64,000 nucleotides of DNA from Aquabacterium sp. (GTDB lineage Bacteria; Pseudomonadota; Gammaproteobacteria; Burkholderiales; Burkholderiaceae_C). Position numbers and translations under genes: made by a program. This document shows, one piece after another, positions 38,012 through 46,776 of this stretch (positions are counted from its first letter, which is position 1; each line of letters opens with the position of its first letter). Location: positions 1 to 64,000 of the forward strand of contig JAURXM010000116.1 in assembly GCA_030654395.1 (NCBI GenBank), written 5' to 3'. Under the pieces are notes generated by a model that was not told the origin of the DNA, ran no database searches, and saw nothing but the letters and a program-made list of their open reading frames with translations.

Positions 38012-38030
38012 ATCAATAAATGGCATTGAT
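38012..38030. promoter_or_regulatory. Inverted repeat between glcB and its divergent LysR gene
   Basis: ATCAAT (38012-38017) and ATTGAT (38025-38030) form a perfect inverted repeat with a 7-bp spacer in an AT-rich part of the 158-bp divergent region. The size and position fit a LysR binding site. The binding protein is inferred from context only. Confidence 0.45.
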
Positions 38031-38079
38031 TTATGACTTTTACGCATCTAATCTGGGGTGATTAGTTTCATTTGACATC

Positions 38080-38997
38080 ATGGACCGACTCAAACAGATT
38101 GAATCCTTTGTGGCCGTCGCCATCAAGGGCAGTTTGACCGCTGCGGCGTCCGCCGAGGGGGTGGCCCCTGCGGTGATCGGCCGCCGCATTGATGGGCTGG
38201 AAGAGCGTCTGGGCGTCAAGCTCTTGGTGCGCACCACACGCCGAATCAGCCTCACGCATGAGGGCAGCGCCTTTTTGGAAGACGCACAACGCCTGTTGGC
38301 TGATCTGGCCACAGCCGAGGCCAGCGTCAGTGCGGGTGGCTTGCAGGCCAGCGGGCACTTGCGCATCACCGCGCCTGCGGGCTTTGGACGCAAGCATGTG
38401 GCGCCGTTGGTGCCGCGTTTTGTAGCCTTGCACCCTGATGTGTCCTTGTCCTTGAACCTGTCTGACCGTTTGGTCGATCTGGTCAATGAAGGTTTTGACT
38501 GTGCGGTACGGGTGGGTGACATGCCCGATTCGGGCTTGGTCAGCACACGGTTGGCAGACAACCGCCGCCTGTGCGTGGCCAGCCCGGCTTACCTTCAAGC
38601 GCATGGCAGGCCGATGCACCCTGTTGATGTCACCCGACACGAGTGCCTGACCTTGAGCTCTGAAGCCAGCCAGCGACGCGGTTGGGCCTTCACGGTGGAT
38701 GGGCAGCTCAGCCATGTTCGGCCTTTGACCCGGCTGGACTGCTCTGACGGGCAGGTGCTGCACGCGTGGTGTCTGGCCGGCTTGGGGCTGGCGTGGCGAT
38801 CGTGGTGGGAGGTCGAGGCCGATGTGCGAGTAGGCCACTTGGTGAGTGTGCTCGATGACTTCGCCGCGCCGCCCAATGGCATCTACGCGGTCTTCGCGCA
38901 ACGCAAACACCTGCCCTTGCGCTTGCGCTTGTGGATTGACTTCATCAAGCAGGCTTATGCAGACCCCGCTTATTGGCAGGGCACCGTGCGCTTGTAA
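38080..38997 (+). CDS. LysR-family transcriptional regulator (CrgA-like)
   Basis: A 305-residue LysR protein with helix-turn-helix FVAVAIKGSLTAAASAEGVAPAVIGRRIDGLEERLGVKLLVRTTRRISLT. The effector domain includes GHLRITAPAGFGRKHVAPLVPRF, typical of the CrgA/PcaQ-like branch. It is transcribed divergently from glcB over 158 bp that contains an ATCAAT-N7-ATTGAT repeat, so control of malate synthase is the simplest idea. Effector unknown; glyoxylate or glycolate would be plausible. Confidence 0.92.
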   Translation: MDRLKQIESFVAVAIKGSLTAAASAEGVAPAVIGRRIDGLEERLGVKLLVRTTRRISLTHEGSAFLEDAQRLLADLATAEASVSAGGLQASGHLRITAPAGFGRKHVAPLVPRFVALHPDVSLSLNLSDRLVDLVNEGFDCAVRVGDMPDSGLVSTRLADNRRLCVASPAYLQAHGRPMHPVDVTRHECLTLSSEASQRRGWAFTVDGQLSHVRPLTRLDCSDGQVLHAWCLAGLGLAWRSWWEVEADVRVGHLVSVLDDFAAPPNGIYAVFAQRKHLPLRLRLWIDFIKQAYADPAYWQGTVRL

Positions 38998-39081
38998 ATA
39001 AACGGCGTGGGCTGTCAACGTGGTGGCTGAGGGGGCGTTATGGATAAGCTGTTTGTTCACACATCCTTTTTTGGAGTTCTC

Positions 39082-39696
39082 ATGATCAAAAAACTACTCG
39101 CCCTCATGCTGGCCTTGTTCGCCTCTATCGCCTTTGCCGCTGTAGATGCCAACAGTGGGGATGCCGCCCAGTTGGACTCGGTCAAGGGTGTGGGCCCGGC
39201 GGGCGCAGCCAAAATCATCGACGCACGCAAGGCCGGTGCCTTTAAGGACTGGAATGACTTGGTCAACCGCGTGGCGGGCATCGGCGAGACCAATGCAGCC
39301 AAGCTGTCTGCGGCTGGCTTGACGGTCAACGGCGCCACCTTCAAAGGGATGCCTGCTGCCGTGCCCGCACCTAAGTTAGCCAAGCCAGCTCAGATCGAGA
39401 AGGCAGGGAAAGCAGCGGAAGCAGCGAAAGCGGCTGTTGTGACACCTGCCGTCGCGCCTGCTCCTGCGCCCGCGCCTGCTGTTGCACCAGCGGCCGTGGT
39501 GGATAACAAAGTGGCTGACAAAAAGGCTGAGAAAGCAGCCAAGAAGGCCGCCGACAAAGAAGCCAAGGCCGCAGCCAAGGAAGCCAAAGTAGCAGCCAAG
39601 GCTGAAAAAGCCGCCACCAAGAAGGCCGCTGCGGCTGAAAAGGCCAGCGCAGTAGCATCTTCAGCTGACGGCGCCAAAGCCAAGACCAAGAAGTAA
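39082..39696 (+). CDS. ComEA-like helix-hairpin-helix protein with Lys/Ala-rich tail
   Basis: A 204-residue exported protein. Signal peptide to about residue 19 (IAFA), then a single ComEA-type HhH domain (20-80): NSGDAAQLDSVKGVGPAGAAKIIDARK with GVGPAGA and later AGIGETNAAKL hairpins, which bind DNA backbone in the family. From about residue 95 there is a long low-complexity tail rich in Ala, Lys and Pro, like histone H1-type bacterial proteins. The ATG at 39082 is preceded by TTGGAG. ComEA proteins bind incoming DNA in the periplasm during transformation; the basic tail is unusual for them. Confidence 0.82.
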   Translation: MIKKLLALMLALFASIAFAAVDANSGDAAQLDSVKGVGPAGAAKIIDARKAGAFKDWNDLVNRVAGIGETNAAKLSAAGLTVNGATFKGMPAAVPAPKLAKPAQIEKAGKAAEAAKAAVVTPAVAPAPAPAPAVAPAAVVDNKVADKKAEKAAKKAADKEAKAAAKEAKVAAKAEKAATKKAAAAEKASAVASSADGAKAKTKK

Positions 39697-39701
39697 GCGA
39701 C

Positions 39702-40154
39702 ATGCTCGAATCCTGGCTGGCCTATGTCCATATCGCGTCCATTTTGGCCTTGGTGGTCTTCATCACCAGCGAGGCCGCCTTGTGTCGCCATGAGTGGATG
39801 AATGCCGCTGTCGTGAGGCGCTTGGCACGCTTGGATTTGATCTACTTGTTTGCCGCCATCGCGGTGCTGTTGACCGGCTTGGCGCGCACCTATTGGGGCG
39901 TCAAGGGCTGGGCTTGGTATTGGCACCAGCCGCTGCTGCACACCATGGTGGGCTTGTTTGCGGTGATGGGGCTCATCTCGATCAAGCCGACCTTGAGCTT
40001 CATCCGCTGGCGCAAGCAGCTGGATGCGGACGGCTCACTGCCCGCTGAGGCTGAAATCAAAAAGGTGCGCCGACTGATCATGATCGAGGCACACCTTCTT
40101 CTCTTCATCCCTTTGGCCGCGACCATGTTGGCTCGCGGCATCTGGACACGCTGA
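39702..40154 (+). CDS. DUF2214 membrane protein
   Basis: A 150-residue integral membrane protein with four hydrophobic segments. Conserved-looking residues include an N-terminal YVHIASILAL and the R-x-D-L-I-Y-x-F-A-A segment, with WGVKGWAWYW between helices 2 and 3. It fits the DUF2214 family, whose function is unknown. It starts 5 bp after the HhH gene and probably shares its transcript; its stop abuts the convergent PsiF-type gene. Confidence 0.82.
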   Translation: MLESWLAYVHIASILALVVFITSEAALCRHEWMNAAVVRRLARLDLIYLFAAIAVLLTGLARTYWGVKGWAWYWHQPLLHTMVGLFAVMGLISIKPTLSFIRWRKQLDADGSLPAEAEIKKVRRLIMIEAHLLLFIPLAATMLARGIWTR

Positions 40155-40424
40155 TCAGTTCGCTGGTGCGGCGGCCATGTCTTTTTCACACTTCTTGACG
40201 AAGCTGTTCTTGGCGGCGCCAGACAGCTTTTTCTCGGCAGCTTTGCCCATACACGCGGCACCCGGGGTGGCTGCTGCCGCGTCTTTCTCGCACTTCTTCA
40301 TGAAGCTATTTTTGGCGGCGCCAGCGAGTTTTTTCTCGGCGGCACGTGCATCACAGGTGGCATCTGCGGCGTGAGCCAAAGTAGACAACAAAGCCAGGGT
40401 GACGCCAGCAATCAAAGTACGCAT
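40155..40424 (-). CDS. PsiF-repeat periplasmic protein
   Basis: An 89-residue exported protein: signal peptide (cleavage after AHA) then two near-identical PsiF repeats of about 27 residues, each with C-x5-EKKL-x-GAAKNSF-x-KKCEKD. Escherichia coli psiF is phosphate-starvation inducible, but its function is unknown. The paired cysteines in each repeat could form disulfides. The ATG at 40424 has an AAGGAG Shine-Dalgarno sequence; upstream frame is non-coding. Its TGA directly abuts that of DUF2214, tail to tail. Confidence 0.88.
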   Translation of the reverse strand: MRTLIAGVTLALLSTLAHAADATCDARAAEKKLAGAAKNSFMKKCEKDAAAATPGAACMGKAAEKKLSGAAKNSFVKKCEKDMAAAPAN

Positions 40425-40504
40425 ATCAGGACTCCTTCGAAGGGTGTGTTGATCGGTCAGACCAGCATGGCCTGCACTGCACACCATAACGCAAATACGG
40501 GTCC

Positions 40505-41842
40505 TTACATGATGCGTCGGGGGTGTGCCAAGGCCTCATGGGCGGCATGCAGGCGGCGTACCAGCACGCGGATGAATGCCTCGTCAAACAAATGCCGACA
40601 GGCGGGGCTCAGCTGCAGCATCGCTTCGGGCGTGAACGAGATGGTCGTGGCTGGCTCAGTCACCACCACATCGGTGCTGTGTCGACGCAGTTCGGGGCTG
40701 GGGGCCAGATACGCCATTTCACCCACAGAGGTGCCTGCACCCAATAGCGCCACGCGCTTGGTGTCGCGGTAGACCTCCACACTGCCTTGGGCAATGATGT
40801 GAAAGAGGCGGCCCTCTTCGCCTCGGCGGAACAGCGCGTGTCCAAATGAGAAGCGCTGCCACTTGGCGCGGTGCACCACTTCCCACAGTTCCACATCACC
40901 AAAAGTTGAGAAAAAATCCAGTGAGCGCAGCAAGTTAAAGCGCTCTGAGTCCAGCACACCTTGCAAATGCCCGCGCGGCACTTTGTGGTTGGCGATCAGG
41001 CCCGAGAGCGCTTGCGCAAACGCATCCCAGTTCGGGTAGCGGTCGTCAGGGTTCTTGGCCAGCGCTTTGAGGATGACTTGGTCAACCGCCAGATCGACAC
41101 CGGCACGTGAGCCCGACAGCGGCGTCGCATCCACGTTGTAGATCATGTTCATCAAAGCCGCTTGTGAGGGCGCATCAAAAGGCGGCCGCCCTGCTACCAA
41201 GTGATACAGCACGGCACCCAAGCCATAAATGTCGGCGCGGCAATCGGGCACTTGGCCGTCGAGTTGCTCTGGCGCAATATAGGCCAGCGACCCAACTTGA
41301 TGGACTTGTGTGGAGTCAGCAGCCAAGTTCAGCACACTGCCAAAGTCGGTGATCTTCACATCGGTGACCACGCCTGCCGCGTTGGTGATGGCCATGATGT
41401 TGGCTGGCTTGACGTCACGGTGGATCAGGCCCTGTCGGTACACATAACCCAGCGCCATGGCGCATTTGAATCCAATTTCAACAATCAGCTCCAGCGGCAG
41501 CAACTGGTCGGCGCGGCAATACGTGCGCAGGGTGGTGCCTGGTACGTACTCCATGACCACATAAGGCGCGGTCGGATCGGGTACGGCATCGAAAATCTGA
41601 ACCACATTGGGGTGCTGCAGCCGCCCCACCAACGCGGCTTCGGCCGCAAAAAAGCGGGCATAGACGGGCCCATCCACCGCATCGCCCAGCGCCGATGAGC
41701 GCACGCGCTTGACGGCCACCTCGCGGCCATGGAAGTCGTCCCGGCACAGGAAGACCTCGCTGGTGGCGCCTTCGCCCAGCCGTTTGATGATCCGGTACTT
41801 GCCTATCGTGCCGGATTCCAGATCAATGTCGATACCGCCCAT
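40505..41842 (-). CDS. Serine/threonine protein kinase with C-terminal cyclic-nucleotide-type domain
   Basis: A 445-residue cytoplasmic protein without TM segments. Kinase domain 15-280: P-loop GEGATSEV (23-30), Lys45 in VAVKR, catalytic HRDVKPANI (141-149), DFG at 166-168 and APEQ at 190-193. A cNMP-binding fold follows (about 305-435) with FRRGEEGRLFHIIAQGSVEVYRD and VGEMAYLAP. This suggests a kinase gated by a nucleotide or another ligand. The cNMP pocket lacks a clear Arg in its phosphate-binding cassette, so ligand is uncertain. The start is unsure: codons up to 41887 and beyond stay open, but the ATG at 41842 fits kinase N-termini. Confidence 0.88.
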   Translation of the reverse strand: MGGIDIDLESGTIGKYRIIKRLGEGATSEVFLCRDDFHGREVAVKRVRSSALGDAVDGPVYARFFAAEAALVGRLQHPNVVQIFDAVPDPTAPYVVMEYVPGTTLRTYCRADQLLPLELIVEIGFKCAMALGYVYRQGLIHRDVKPANIMAITNAAGVVTDVKITDFGSVLNLAADSTQVHQVGSLAYIAPEQLDGQVPDCRADIYGLGAVLYHLVAGRPPFDAPSQAALMNMIYNVDATPLSGSRAGVDLAVDQVILKALAKNPDDRYPNWDAFAQALSGLIANHKVPRGHLQGVLDSERFNLLRSLDFFSTFGDVELWEVVHRAKWQRFSFGHALFRRGEEGRLFHIIAQGSVEVYRDTKRVALLGAGTSVGEMAYLAPSPELRRHSTDVVVTEPATTISFTPEAMLQLSPACRHLFDEAFIRVLVRRLHAAHEALAHPRRIM

Positions 41843-42071
41843 GTTGGTCCAAAGTGGATGCACCCCATGGTTGCACTGTGCGCGCATTGACGTTGCTTGA
41901 AAAGGCCCCCTTGAAAGGTGTATTTCTCGGTATTTTGACCTTGCTAAATGTCGTGCAGGATGCCTATATGTCGGGGAATGACCTAGTGGGTAGGGTGCAG
42001 CGTGTGTGATCGTGCAGCCTAGCAGTTGAGTTGCCACTTTTTTGATCACGGCTTTGCCGACCGGATAAACC

Positions 42072-42953
42072 ATGAACGCACAAAACAAAAGCCCAACCAT
42101 CATTCCGCGCGAGAAGCTCGACTTCAAACTAGGTGATGCGGATATTCCCCGCTACTGGTGGGGCGCCGATGCATTCAAGACCCGCTTCGCGGACGCCATG
42201 TCCACCACCTTCCCGGTGGGCGAGCGCTTCTTCATCTCTTGTGTACGCGATTACCGTGAGCGTGTGACCGATCCGGTGATGCAGCAAGAAATCAAAGACT
42301 TCATCCGCCAAGAGGGTCAGCATGGCATGGTGCATGACCAGTTCAATAACCGGCTGAAGCAGCAGGGCGTTGACGTGGACGCTTTGGAGCGCATCTACAA
42401 GTTCTGGTTGTTCGACTTCTTCCGTAAGTACGGTTCGCGCAAACACACGCTGGCCTTCACTGCAGCGGCTGAGCACATGACCGCGATCATGGTGCACCTC
42501 TTGTTTGACTCGCCCGAGATGGTGCAAGAGTCTGACCCACGTGTGGCCGGTATGTACGCTTGGCACGCCATGGAAGAGATGGAGCACAAGGCGGTCGCCT
42601 TTGATGTCATGCAAAAAGTGGCCAAGGTGGGCTATTTCACCCGCATTTTGGGTTTCATTGAGATCAGTTTCTTCTTCCCCTTGGCCACCTTCATGGTCAT
42701 GAACCGCATGTTCAAGGTCGATGGTTTGACCCGTTGGCAGCGCACCACGACCTGGTTCAAGGGTTTGTGGTGGCTTTACGGCATCGGCGGCCTGTTTACC
42801 AAGCCGTCTTTCTTGGGTCATTACGCTGCATACCTCAAGCCAGGCTTTCACCCTTGGCAGTCTGGCGAGATGGGCTCTTACAAGCGCTGGTTGGTCGAGT
42901 TGGAGCGCTCTGGTGACCCCATTGCCGCTGGGCAAACACTGCGCACGGTTTGA
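42072..42953 (+). CDS. Predicted metal-dependent hydrolase (PF10118-like)
   Basis: A 293-residue protein with ferritin-like di-iron type motifs: ERF near residue 50, EGQH at about 90-93, a single EH around 137 and EEMEHKA near 168-174, spaced as expected for helices of a four-helix bundle. It fits the family annotated as predicted metal-dependent hydrolases. The C-terminal half has hydrophobic segments near 190-215, so membrane association is possible. Reaction unknown. It precedes argS by 52 bp on the same strand. Confidence 0.82.
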   Translation: MNAQNKSPTIIPREKLDFKLGDADIPRYWWGADAFKTRFADAMSTTFPVGERFFISCVRDYRERVTDPVMQQEIKDFIRQEGQHGMVHDQFNNRLKQQGVDVDALERIYKFWLFDFFRKYGSRKHTLAFTAAAEHMTAIMVHLLFDSPEMVQESDPRVAGMYAWHAMEEMEHKAVAFDVMQKVAKVGYFTRILGFIEISFFFPLATFMVMNRMFKVDGLTRWQRTTTWFKGLWWLYGIGGLFTKPSFLGHYAAYLKPGFHPWQSGEMGSYKRWLVELERSGDPIAAGQTLRTV

Positions 42954-43005
42954 ATCAAGCAGGTGAGGTGCGCCAGTCCCCGGTGTCACCCGTAGAATCA
43001 GGGGC

Positions 43006-44694
43006 ATGATTCAAGCCAAGCGTGCCCTTCTTTCTGCCTTGGGCGAGGCCCTGCGCCAAGTTGCGCCCGACGCAGATGCGTCCTTCACCCCTGTTTTCGA
43101 GGCCCCCAAGCAGGCCGCCCACGGCGATTTGGCTGTGACGGCGGCCATGCAGTTGGCCAAACCCCTCAAAAAGAACCCCCGAGAGCTGGCCACCGCCTTG
43201 GTTGCGGCATTGCAAGCGCAAGCGGCCGTGCAGCAGTGGGTTGAGGCCATCGAGATCGCCGGCCCCGGCTTCATCAACCTGCGGCTCAAGCCCGAGGCCA
43301 AGCAGGCCATCGTGAACGATGTGCTGACCGATGGCGCCAAATTTGGCTGGCAGCCGCTGTCAGACCGCAAGGTGCTGGTGGAGTTTGTGTCAGCCAACCC
43401 CACAGGCCCGCTGCACGTGGGGCATGGTCGCCAAGGTGCGTTGGGCGACGCCATGTGCAATTTGTTCGAAACCCAAGGCCAGGCCGTCACGCGAGAGTTC
43501 TATTACAACGACGCTGGCGTGCAGATCGCCACTTTGGCCTCGTCCACGCAGGCGCGCCTCAAAGGGCTCAAGCCGGGGGATGCTGACTGGCCCGAATCGG
43601 CCTACAACGGTGATTACATCGCTGATATCGCACGCGATTTCGCTGACAAAAAGACGGTTCAGGCAGATGACCGTGGGTTCACGGCGTCGGGCGACCCGGA
43701 TGACCTCGACAGCATCCGCCAGTTCGCCGTGGCCTACCTGCGTCACGAGCAAGATTTGGACTTGAAGGCCTTTGGCGTTCGGTTTGACAACTACTACTTA
43801 GAGTCCAGCCTGTACACATCAGGCAAGGTTGATGCCGCCGTGCAGAAACTCAAGGACGCAGGCAAGACCTTCGAAGAGGGCGGCGCCCTGTGGCTGCGCA
43901 GCACCGACTACGGCGACGACAAAGACCGCGTGATGCGCAAGTCCGAAGGCGGCTACACCTACTTTGTGCCTGATGTGGCCTATCACATCGCCAAATGGGA
44001 GCGCGGCTTTCAGCAGTGCGTGAACATCCAAGGCTCAGACCACCACGGCACCATCGCCCGCGTGCGCGCTGGTTTGCAAGCCGCAGGCGTGGGCATCCCA
44101 CAAGGCTGGCCTGACTACGTTTTGCACAAAATGGTCACCGTCATGAAAGACGGCGAAGAGGTCAAGATCTCCAAGCGCGCAGGCAGCTACGTCACCTTGC
44201 GCGACCTGATCGAGTGGACCAGCAAAGATGCCGTGCGCTTTTTCCTGATCAGTCGCAAGGCCGATACCGAGTTCGTTTTCGACGTGGATCTGGCCTTGAA
44301 GCAAAACGACGAGAACCCCGTGTTCTACGTTCAGTACGCACATGCCCGTATCCATTCCGTGCTGGCCCAGTACGTGGACAAGGGGGGCGATTTGGCCTCC
44401 TTGGCGCAAGGCCAAGTCAGTTTGTTGGTCGCCCCAACAGAGTTGACGCTGATGACGCGTCTGGCCGAATTCCCTTGCATGCTGACATCGGCTGCGCACG
44501 CCTTGGCACCACACGATGTGGCGTTTTACCTGCGCGACTTGGCCAGCGCCTTCCACAGCTACTACGCAGCGGAGCGCTTCTTGGTGGATGATGTCGAGCT
44601 AAGCAGAGCCCGGATGGCCTTGCTGACTGCGGTTGCGCAAGTGCTGCGCAATGGCTTGGCTTTGCTGGGCGTCAGCGCGCCCGAGAAGATGTAA
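43006..44694 (+). CDS. argS: Arginyl-tRNA synthetase
   Basis: Class I synthetase of 562 residues charging tRNA-Arg. The N-terminal additional domain is followed by the HIGH-type motif HVGH at 137-140 (in [14 protein letters not shown]). The KMSKS-loop equivalent is [12 protein letters not shown], and the DALR-type anticodon-binding domain holds the C-terminal 100 residues. It heads an argS-SPOR-dsbA run that is common in Burkholderiales. Confidence 0.97.
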   Translation: MIQAKRALLSALGEALRQVAPDADASFTPVFEAPKQAAHGDLAVTAAMQLAKPLKKNPRELATALVAALQAQAAVQQWVEAIEIAGPGFINLRLKPEAKQAIVNDVLTDGAKFGWQPLSDRKVLVEFVSANPTGPLHVGHGRQGALGDAMCNLFETQGQAVTREFYYNDAGVQIATLASSTQARLKGLKPGDADWPESAYNGDYIADIARDFADKKTVQADDRGFTASGDPDDLDSIRQFAVAYLRHEQDLDLKAFGVRFDNYYLESSLYTSGKVDAAVQKLKDAGKTFEEGGALWLRSTDYGDDKDRVMRKSEGGYTYFVPDVAYHIAKWERGFQQCVNIQGSDHHGTIARVRAGLQAAGVGIPQGWPDYVLHKMVTVMKDGEEVKISKRAGSYVTLRDLIEWTSKDAVRFFLISRKADTEFVFDVDLALKQNDENPVFYVQYAHARIHSVLAQYVDKGGDLASLAQGQVSLLVAPTELTLMTRLAEFPCMLTSAAHALAPHDVAFYLRDLASAFHSYYAAERFLVDDVELSRARMALLTAVAQVLRNGLALLGVSAPEKM

Positions 44695-44727
44695 TCGAAC
44701 TGCTCGCCTAGTTAGAGGATCACCCTT

Positions 44728-45402
44728 ATGAATTCACAACGCGGAGGCTTCTTCCTCGGCATGATTGTTGGCCTGTTGATCGGCTTGGCGCTTGCGCTGG
44801 GCGTTGCGCTTTACATCACCAAAGTGCCCTTGCCGTTTCTGGACAAAGTGCCCCAGCGTACCGCTGAGCAAGATGCCGCTGAGGTCGAGCACAATAAAAA
44901 TTGGGACCCTAATAGGCCGCTGTATGGCAAAAATGCAGCCAAACCTCATGCCGTACAAATTGAAGCCAGCGCGCCGGCTTCCTCAGCAGCCTCTGGCGCA
45001 GACCTTGGTGGTGTGGAAACGCCTGTGGCGCCGCCCGCTCCGGTCGTGCCAGCGGCCAGTGTCGCTAAGCCCGCTGCCAAAGCGGCGAGTACTGCCGCAT
45101 CCAGCAGCCGCAACCCAGCTGCCATCTTGTCGGGCGATACCGTGTCCACCGTACCGGCCTCTGATGCGTTGAGTTACCAAGTGCAGGCCGGCGCTTATGG
45201 CAGTCCGGTTGACGCTGAGCAGCAACGTGCCAAATTGGCCATGATGGGTTTGGAGCCTCGCATACAAGAGCGCGAAGTCAACGGTCGAACCATGTACAGG
45301 GTTCGGTTGGGGCCCTTCGCTCAGCGTGAGCAGGCAGAAGAAGTCCGCGTCAAGCTGCAAGCTGCCAGTGTTGAATCGGCGCTGGTGCGGGTGCAAAAGT
45401 AA
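44728..45402 (+). CDS. SPOR-domain membrane protein (FtsN-like)
   Basis: A 224-residue bitopic protein: short cytoplasmic N-terminus, one TM (about 8-30), an Ala/Pro/Ser-rich periplasmic linker and a C-terminal SPOR domain (about 148-222) beginning YQVQAGAYGSPVDAEQQRAKL. SPOR domains bind denuded septal peptidoglycan, so the protein should localise to the division site. It resembles FtsN in layout but lacks proof of that role. It lies between argS and dsbA, 18 bp before dsbA. Confidence 0.9.
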   Translation: MNSQRGGFFLGMIVGLLIGLALALGVALYITKVPLPFLDKVPQRTAEQDAAEVEHNKNWDPNRPLYGKNAAKPHAVQIEASAPASSAASGADLGGVETPVAPPAPVVPAASVAKPAAKAASTAASSSRNPAAILSGDTVSTVPASDALSYQVQAGAYGSPVDAEQQRAKLAMMGLEPRIQEREVNGRTMYRVRLGPFAQREQAEEVRVKLQAASVESALVRVQK

Positions 45403-45420
45403 ATTACAAAGGACGTTTTC

Positions 45421-46092
45421 ATGAATCGCCGTGATTTTTCGATCCAGACCTTGGGTGCTGTGGGCTTGGGCCTAGGGGTCGGTGTAGGTGCAGGCTTGCC
45501 GTCTCTGGCATGGGCGCAAGGCGCCGAGCCTGTTGAAGGTACACACTACGCCAAGCTGCAGCAAGCTGTCCCGACAGCGGCGCCAGCGGGCAAAATCGAG
45601 GTGGTTGAGTTTTTTTGGTACGGTTGCTCGCACTGCAATCAGTTCGAGCCCTATTTGGCCGCCTGGGCAGCCAAGTTGCCTGCTGATGTCGCCTTCCGTC
45701 GGGTGCCTGTTGCGTTCCGAGAGGTGCCGTTTGGCGCCCACCAGCGCCTGTATTACGCACTAGAGGCGATGGGCATGATCCCGGCGCTGCACGGCAAGGT
45801 GTTCCACGCCATGCACGAAGAAGGCCTCAAGCTGGATCAACCCGGCGCGATGGCTGATTTCCTCGTCAAGCAGGGTGTCGACAAGGCCAAGTTTCTGTCT
45901 TTATATGACTCGTTTAGCGTTCAAACCAAGGGCCGTCAAGCGCGCACTTTGGCTGATGCCTACAAAATTGATGGCGTGCCAGCACTGGGTATATCCGGTC
46001 TGTATTACACCTCGGTTGGCATGAATGGCTCGCCCGAGAAAGCGCTGATCACGGCCACGGCCTTGATCAATAAAGTCCGTAAAAGCAAGTAA
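45421..46092 (+). CDS. dsbA: Thiol:disulfide interchange protein DsbA
   Basis: Periplasmic oxidase that introduces disulfides into secreted proteins. The 223-residue precursor has the active site FFWYGCSHC (cysteines 69 and 72; CSHC instead of the enterobacterial CPHC) and the cis-Pro loop GVPALGI. The signal begins MNRRDFSIQTLG, with adjacent arginines followed by x-F, followed by a Gly-rich hydrophobic stretch and an AWA cleavage site. It resembles a Tat signal more than a Sec one. Confidence 0.95.
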   Translation: MNRRDFSIQTLGAVGLGLGVGVGAGLPSLAWAQGAEPVEGTHYAKLQQAVPTAAPAGKIEVVEFFWYGCSHCNQFEPYLAAWAAKLPADVAFRRVPVAFREVPFGAHQRLYYALEAMGMIPALHGKVFHAMHEEGLKLDQPGAMADFLVKQGVDKAKFLSLYDSFSVQTKGRQARTLADAYKIDGVPALGISGLYYTSVGMNGSPEKALITATALINKVRKSK

Positions 46093-46171
46093 TCACCCAG
46101 ACGTGGGGCGGCATTGCGCCAAATTGAGCCCCACGGCTCGGCACTTCATGGCTAGAATTGATGCAAAATTC

Positions 46172-46774
46172 ATGCCCAAGATGCTGCTGTTACCCCTCGC
46201 CCCCTTCCGTACGCCGATTTCTGCCTTGGCTTTGTTGACCACGATGTGGCTCACACCTGCTCTGGCGGAGAAGGTCGATCGCAATCACCCCCTCAATTTC
46301 GCCGCCGATTCGGCCCGCGTGGACGAGGGCCAACGGCTCAATATCCTCAGCGGTAACGTCGAAATCACCAAGGGCACGATGGTGGTGAACGCCGACCGCG
46401 TTGAGGTTCGCCAAAACCCGGACGGCACACAAACGGCCACGGCATTGGGTGGCCAAGGTGGGCGGTCTTACTTTCGCCAAAAACGCGAAGGTGTCGACGA
46501 GTTCATTGAGGGCGAGGCAGAGAAAATCGTCTATGACGGCAAGGACGACACGGTGCGCTTTTTTGGTCGATCGGTCATGCGCCGCGTGAAGGCGACCAAG
46601 TTGACCGATGAGGTGTCCGGCCAGAGCATCGTCTACGACAACAAAACGTCTGTGTTTCAAGTGGTGGGTAACTCAGGCAATACGACCAGCACCAAAGGTC
46701 GTGTGCGTGGGGTGATCACGCCCAGAGCATCTGACCCGCTTGCTAGCCCTGCCAAACCAGACGCGGATCGCTGA
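46172..46774 (+). CDS. lptA: Lipopolysaccharide transport periplasmic protein LptA
   Basis: LptA forms the periplasmic bridge that carries LPS to the outer membrane. The product (200 residues from this start) has a signal peptide (cleavage after ALA) and an OstA-type fold: FAADSARVDEGQRLNILSGNVEITKGTMVVNADRVEV is characteristic. The C-terminal region holds an RVRGVI(T) segment and a Pro/Ala tail. The start is uncertain: ATG at 46148 or earlier is open, with no clear Shine-Dalgarno sequence for any. It is coupled with lptB (2-bp gap). lptC, often just upstream, is not here. Confidence 0.9.
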   Translation: MPKMLLLPLAPFRTPISALALLTTMWLTPALAEKVDRNHPLNFAADSARVDEGQRLNILSGNVEITKGTMVVNADRVEVRQNPDGTQTATALGGQGGRSYFRQKREGVDEFIEGEAEKIVYDGKDDTVRFFGRSVMRRVKATKLTDEVSGQSIVYDNKTSVFQVVGNSGNTTSTKGRVRGVITPRASDPLASPAKPDADR

Positions 46775-46776
46775 GC

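Noticed and set aside
41843..42127. N-terminal extension of the Ser/Thr kinase
   Set aside because: No kinase-family similarity and no Shine-Dalgarno sequence; probably the untranslated upstream region, though the exact start is not certain.
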